Of a stretch of DNA of 8,701 nt, positions 6,619 to 8,701 are shown one piece after another. The stretch's first letter is position 1; every line of letters starts with the position of its first letter. The stretch is from assembly GCA_946414115.1 (NCBI GenBank), contig CAMKNF010000079.1, forward strand, positions 1 through 8,701, given 5' to 3'. Origin of the DNA: an uncultured Ruminococcus sp. GTDB taxonomy: Bacteria > Bacillota > Clostridia > Oscillospirales > Acutalibacteraceae. The notes below the pieces were generated by a model, which ran no database searches, was not told where the DNA came from, and was given only the letters and a program-made list of their open reading frames with translations. The position numbers and the translations under genes were made by a program.

Positions 6619-7673
6619 TAAATACTGCAATTTAAAAATTCGTCTATCTGCTCGTCCATACATTTGCGAACGTCGCCTTTTTCAAGCCATATCTGTGACC
6701 ACTCAACCGTCTTTTCAACGGCGTCGGTAACGTGCCAGTGCGGTTTCCAGCCGAAAACGGACTTGAGCCTTGAGCAGTCAAGCTTTAAGAAATTAGCCTC
6801 GTGAACGGCGTTTTCTTCGCTTTTGTCAACACGCTTGATTTTTCCGTCTGTGTATTTTACAAACAAATCGACAAGCTCGCCCGTTGTCACGCAGTCGCAC
6901 TCGTCGGGACCTACGTTGTAGTAGTCAGCAAATTTTATATCCTCATACTGCGCCTTTGCTATCATAAGGTACGCATAGAGCGGTTCCAGAACGTGCTGAT
7001 ACGGACGTGTTGAGTACGGATTTCTTACCACAATGTCCTCGCCCTTTTCAAGCGCACGAACGCAGTCGGGGATAATTCTGTCGTTTGCAAAATCTCCGCC
7101 GCCGATTACGTTGCCTGCCCTTGCGGTAGAAATTGCCACCCTGCCGTCTGAAAAGAATGAATTTTTGTAGCTGTGAGTGACAAGCTCTGAACAACTTTTG
7201 CTGTTCGAGTACGGGTCGAAGCCGTCGAGAGGCTCGTTCTCACGATAACCCCACTGCCACTCTTTATTTTCATATACCTTGTCGGTGGTCACGTTGAGAA
7301 ACGATTTTACGCAGTCTGACTGCCTAACACATTCAAGAATGTTTACCGTTCCCATAACGTTGGTTTCATATGTATAAGCAGGCATTTTGTAGCTGTCACG
7401 CACAATCGGCTGTGCCGCAAGGTGCAGGACAATTTCGGGCTTTGCGTCGTCAAATGCCTTTTTTAAGTTGTCAAAATCACGTATATCGCCGATTACAGAG
7501 TTTATGTCAGCGCCGATATTTGCCGTATCAAAAAGATTAGGGGTTGTCGGAGGGGTAAGCGAATAGCCGGTAACCTCTGCACCCCAATTTGATAAAATCT
7601 TACAAAGCCAGCTTCCCTTAAAGCCGGTGTGTCCTGTAATAAAAACTCGTTTTCCTTTATAAAAGCTTTGCAT
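6618..7673 (-). CDS. rfbG: CDP-glucose 4,6-dehydratase
   Basis: A 351-residue extended SDR that converts CDP-glucose to CDP-4-dehydro-6-deoxyglucose with bound NAD. Evidence: ITGHTGFKGSW (12-22), the hallmark FKGSW version of the glycine motif in CDP-glucose dehydratases; HLAAQPIVRDSY (84-95); VTTDKVYEN (128-136) with T130, D131 and K132 of the active site; DPYSNSKS (153-160) with Y155-x3-K159; ARAGNVIGGGDFA (184-196), also typical; and RPYQHVLEPL (223-232). Length matches the family (about 350-360). The start is at 7673, sharing one base with the rfbF stop (TGATG). The nearest Shine-Dalgarno-like GGAAGG (7687-7692) is 13 nt away, so translation probably depends on coupling to rfbF. The open frame reaches back to 7715, but that extension lies within rfbF. 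Confidence 0.96.
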   Translation of the reverse strand: MQSFYKGKRVFITGHTGFKGSWLCKILSNWGAEVTGYSLTPPTTPNLFDTANIGADINSVIGDIRDFDNLKKAFDDAKPEIVLHLAAQPIVRDSYKMPAYTYETNVMGTVNILECVRQSDCVKSFLNVTTDKVYENKEWQWGYRENEPLDGFDPYSNSKSCSELVTHSYKNSFFSDGRVAISTARAGNVIGGGDFANDRIIPDCVRALEKGEDIVVRNPYSTRPYQHVLEPLYAYLMIAKAQYEDIKFADYYNVGPDECDCVTTGELVDLFVKYTDGKIKRVDKSEENAVHEANFLKLDCSRLKSVFGWKPHWHVTDAVEKTVEWSQIWLEKGDVRKCMDEQIDEFLNCSI

Positions 7674-8452
7674 CAGTCGTTCCACACCTTCCAGGGAGCT
7701 TTGTTTTCTGCCCACAGCTTTTCAAGCTTTTCCTTGTCACGTAGAGTGTCCATACACTGCCAGAATCCGTCGTGCTTGTAGCACATAAGCTGATTTTCTT
7801 TGGCAAGCCTTTCCATAGGCTCACGCTCAAACATAATTGTGTCGTCCTTAACGTAGTCGAGCACCTTCGGGGAAAGTACCATAAAGCCTGCGTTAATGTA
7901 GCCTGAATCAACTGCGCTTTTTTCACGGAATGCTTTGACTTCGTTGTTTTCGGACAGGTCAAGCACTCCGAAACGGCTGTCGGGCTTTATTGCAGTCATT
8001 GTGGCAAGTCTGCCGTGACTTTTGTGAAAATCAAGCAGAGCGTTTATGTCAACGTCAGCAACGCCGTCGCCGTAAGTCATAAAGAACGGATCATCGCCGA
8101 TATAGTTTTTAACTCTTTTAAGTCTGCCGCCTGTCATTGTGTTAAGTCCCGTATCTACAACGGTTACCTTCCACTGCTCGGCTCGCTTGTTGTGAACGAT
8201 AATTTTGTCGTCCTGCGTAAAATCAAAGGTAATGTCGGAGGTGTGCAGAAAATAATCGGCAAACCATTCCTTAATCACGTGCTGTTTATAGCCTGCACAG
8301 ATTACAAATTCATTTATTCCGTAAGCGGAGTAAAGCTTCATAATGTGCCAGATGATCGGCATTTCACCGATTTCAATCATCGGCTTGGGTTTGAACTGCG
8401 ATTCTTCGGAAATCCTTGTTCCGAAGCCGCCTGCAAGTATTACTACTTTCAT
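7673..8452 (-). CDS. rfbF: glucose-1-phosphate cytidylyltransferase
   Basis: A 259-residue nucleotidyltransferase that joins CTP and alpha-D-glucose-1-phosphate to give CDP-glucose, the first step of CDP-deoxyhexose synthesis; the family is about 257 residues. Motifs: LAGGFGTRISEES (6-18) and KPKPMIEIG (21-29) for nucleotide binding, PIIWHIM (32-38), TYGDGVADVD (126-135) with metal-site D129 and D133, the glucose-binding GYINAGFMV (184-192), FEREPMERLA (208-217), and FWQCMDTLRDK (230-240). The RISEES and FWQCMDT signatures separate it from the dTDP (RmlA) and UDP (GalU) enzymes. The start at 8452 is supported by GGAGGA (8459-8464). It lies 27 nt after the sugar transferase and overlaps rfbG by one base. 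Confidence 0.97.
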   Translation of the reverse strand: MKVVILAGGFGTRISEESQFKPKPMIEIGEMPIIWHIMKLYSAYGINEFVICAGYKQHVIKEWFADYFLHTSDITFDFTQDDKIIVHNKRAEQWKVTVVDTGLNTMTGGRLKRVKNYIGDDPFFMTYGDGVADVDINALLDFHKSHGRLATMTAIKPDSRFGVLDLSENNEVKAFREKSAVDSGYINAGFMVLSPKVLDYVKDDTIMFEREPMERLAKENQLMCYKHDGFWQCMDTLRDKEKLEKLWAENKAPWKVWND

Positions 8453-8479
8453 TAGTTATCCTCCATAAATCAATCGCTG

Positions 8480-8701
8480 TTATTTTGCACCGTCGCCCTT
8501 GAATACAGAAATTACAGTTTTAAAAATAATCTTTATATCAAAAAGCAGAGAGCGGTTTTTGACGTAATAAATCTCCATTGCTCTGCGCCTTTTGTAGCTT
8601 GTGTCACTTCTGCCGTTAGCCGCCCAGAATCCCGTAAGACCGGGCTTTACGCTTAACAGCATATCCTTGTATTTGCCGTAAATTTTCGTTTCAACTTCCA
8701 T
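8480..8701 (-). CDS. bacterial sugar transferase (polyprenyl-phosphate sugar-1-phosphate transferase), C-terminal end
   Basis: The last 73 residues of a polyisoprenyl-phosphate hexose-1-phosphate transferase (bacterial sugar transferase family), which starts repeat-unit synthesis by moving a sugar-1-phosphate onto undecaprenyl phosphate at the membrane. Seen here: VKPGLTGFWAANGRSDTSY (18-36, counted from the window edge), matching the family KPGxTGxW...GR motif with AAN where QVN/QVS is more usual; an arginine run RRR; and the closing SLLFDIKIIFKTVISVFKGD block (50-69), which is the standard family end. The ATG at 8701-8699 is internal by chance: the N-terminal membrane helix and the catalytic Asp-Glu pair lie outside the window. 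Stop TAA at 8482-8480. The sugar (glucose, galactose or N-acetyl-type) cannot be told from this end. Confidence 0.92.
   Translation of the reverse strand: MEVETKIYGKYKDMLLSVKPGLTGFWAANGRSDTSYKRRRAMEIYYVKNRSLLFDIKIIFKTVISVFKGDGAK

Noticed and set aside
7657..7962. Minus-strand open frame of 101 residues overlapping rfbF
   Set aside because: It is a shifted frame inside rfbF. The rfbF frame is intact with all motifs, so there is no frameshift to explain it.
8015..8455. Plus-strand open frame of 146 residues
   Set aside because: It lies entirely antisense to rfbF, has no recognisable domain, and all real genes here run on the minus strand.
8699..8701. ATG at the right edge as the start of the sugar transferase
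   Set aside because: Only 73 residues follow and they match the C-terminal end of the family; the ATG is an internal methionine at the window boundary.

Overview
This window is one end of an assembled contig from a bacterium. Gene style points to a gut-type Clostridia (Firmicutes, Ruminococcus/Eubacterium-like): moderate GC, AGGAGG/GGTGAT-type ribosome binding sites, tightly packed same-strand genes, and lysine-rich glycosyltransferases. The taxonomic guess is an inference. The first 46 bases are not genomic. They match the 3' 46 nt of the 58-nt Illumina TruSeq P5/universal adapter, so the biological sequence starts at base 47.

Everything real lies on the minus strand and reads from right to left as one operon-like run of ten genes. 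The order is: the C-terminal end of an undecaprenyl-phosphate sugar-1-phosphate transferase (8701-8480); rfbF, glucose-1-phosphate cytidylyltransferase (8452-7673); rfbG, CDP-glucose 4,6-dehydratase (7673-6618); an NAD(P)-dependent sugar epimerase/reductase of the extended SDR family (6606-5686); an RmlC-like 3,5-epimerase (5632-5063); a GT8 glycosyltransferase (5023-4016); a GT4 glycosyltransferase (4019-2769); a polysaccharide pyruvyl transferase family protein (2764-1604); an FrhB-like iron-sulfur protein (1592-396); and the N-terminal part of a GT2 glycosyltransferase (383-47) that runs into the adapter. Gaps are at most 53 nt and two junctions overlap (TGATG at 7671-7675, ATGA at 4016-4019). 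No promoter, RNA gene, mobile element or CRISPR array was seen. The only intergenic structure of note is a hairpin at 5659-5681.

Together this is part of a cell-surface polysaccharide (capsule/exopolysaccharide) locus. RfbF and RfbG make CDP-4-dehydro-6-deoxyglucose. The 3,6-dideoxyhexose enzyme RfbH/DdhC is not in the window. In its place an RmlC-like epimerase and an SDR reductase follow directly, without dTDP-rhamnose genes beside them. The likely output is therefore a CDP-linked 6-deoxyhexose that keeps its 3-hydroxyl. The sugar transferase would start the repeat unit on undecaprenyl phosphate, and GT8, GT4 and GT2 would extend it. The pyruvyl transferase-family and FrhB-like proteins probably modify the glycan or a sugar precursor. 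Flippase, polymerase and regulator genes are not present and must lie upstream of 8701 or beyond the broken contig end.
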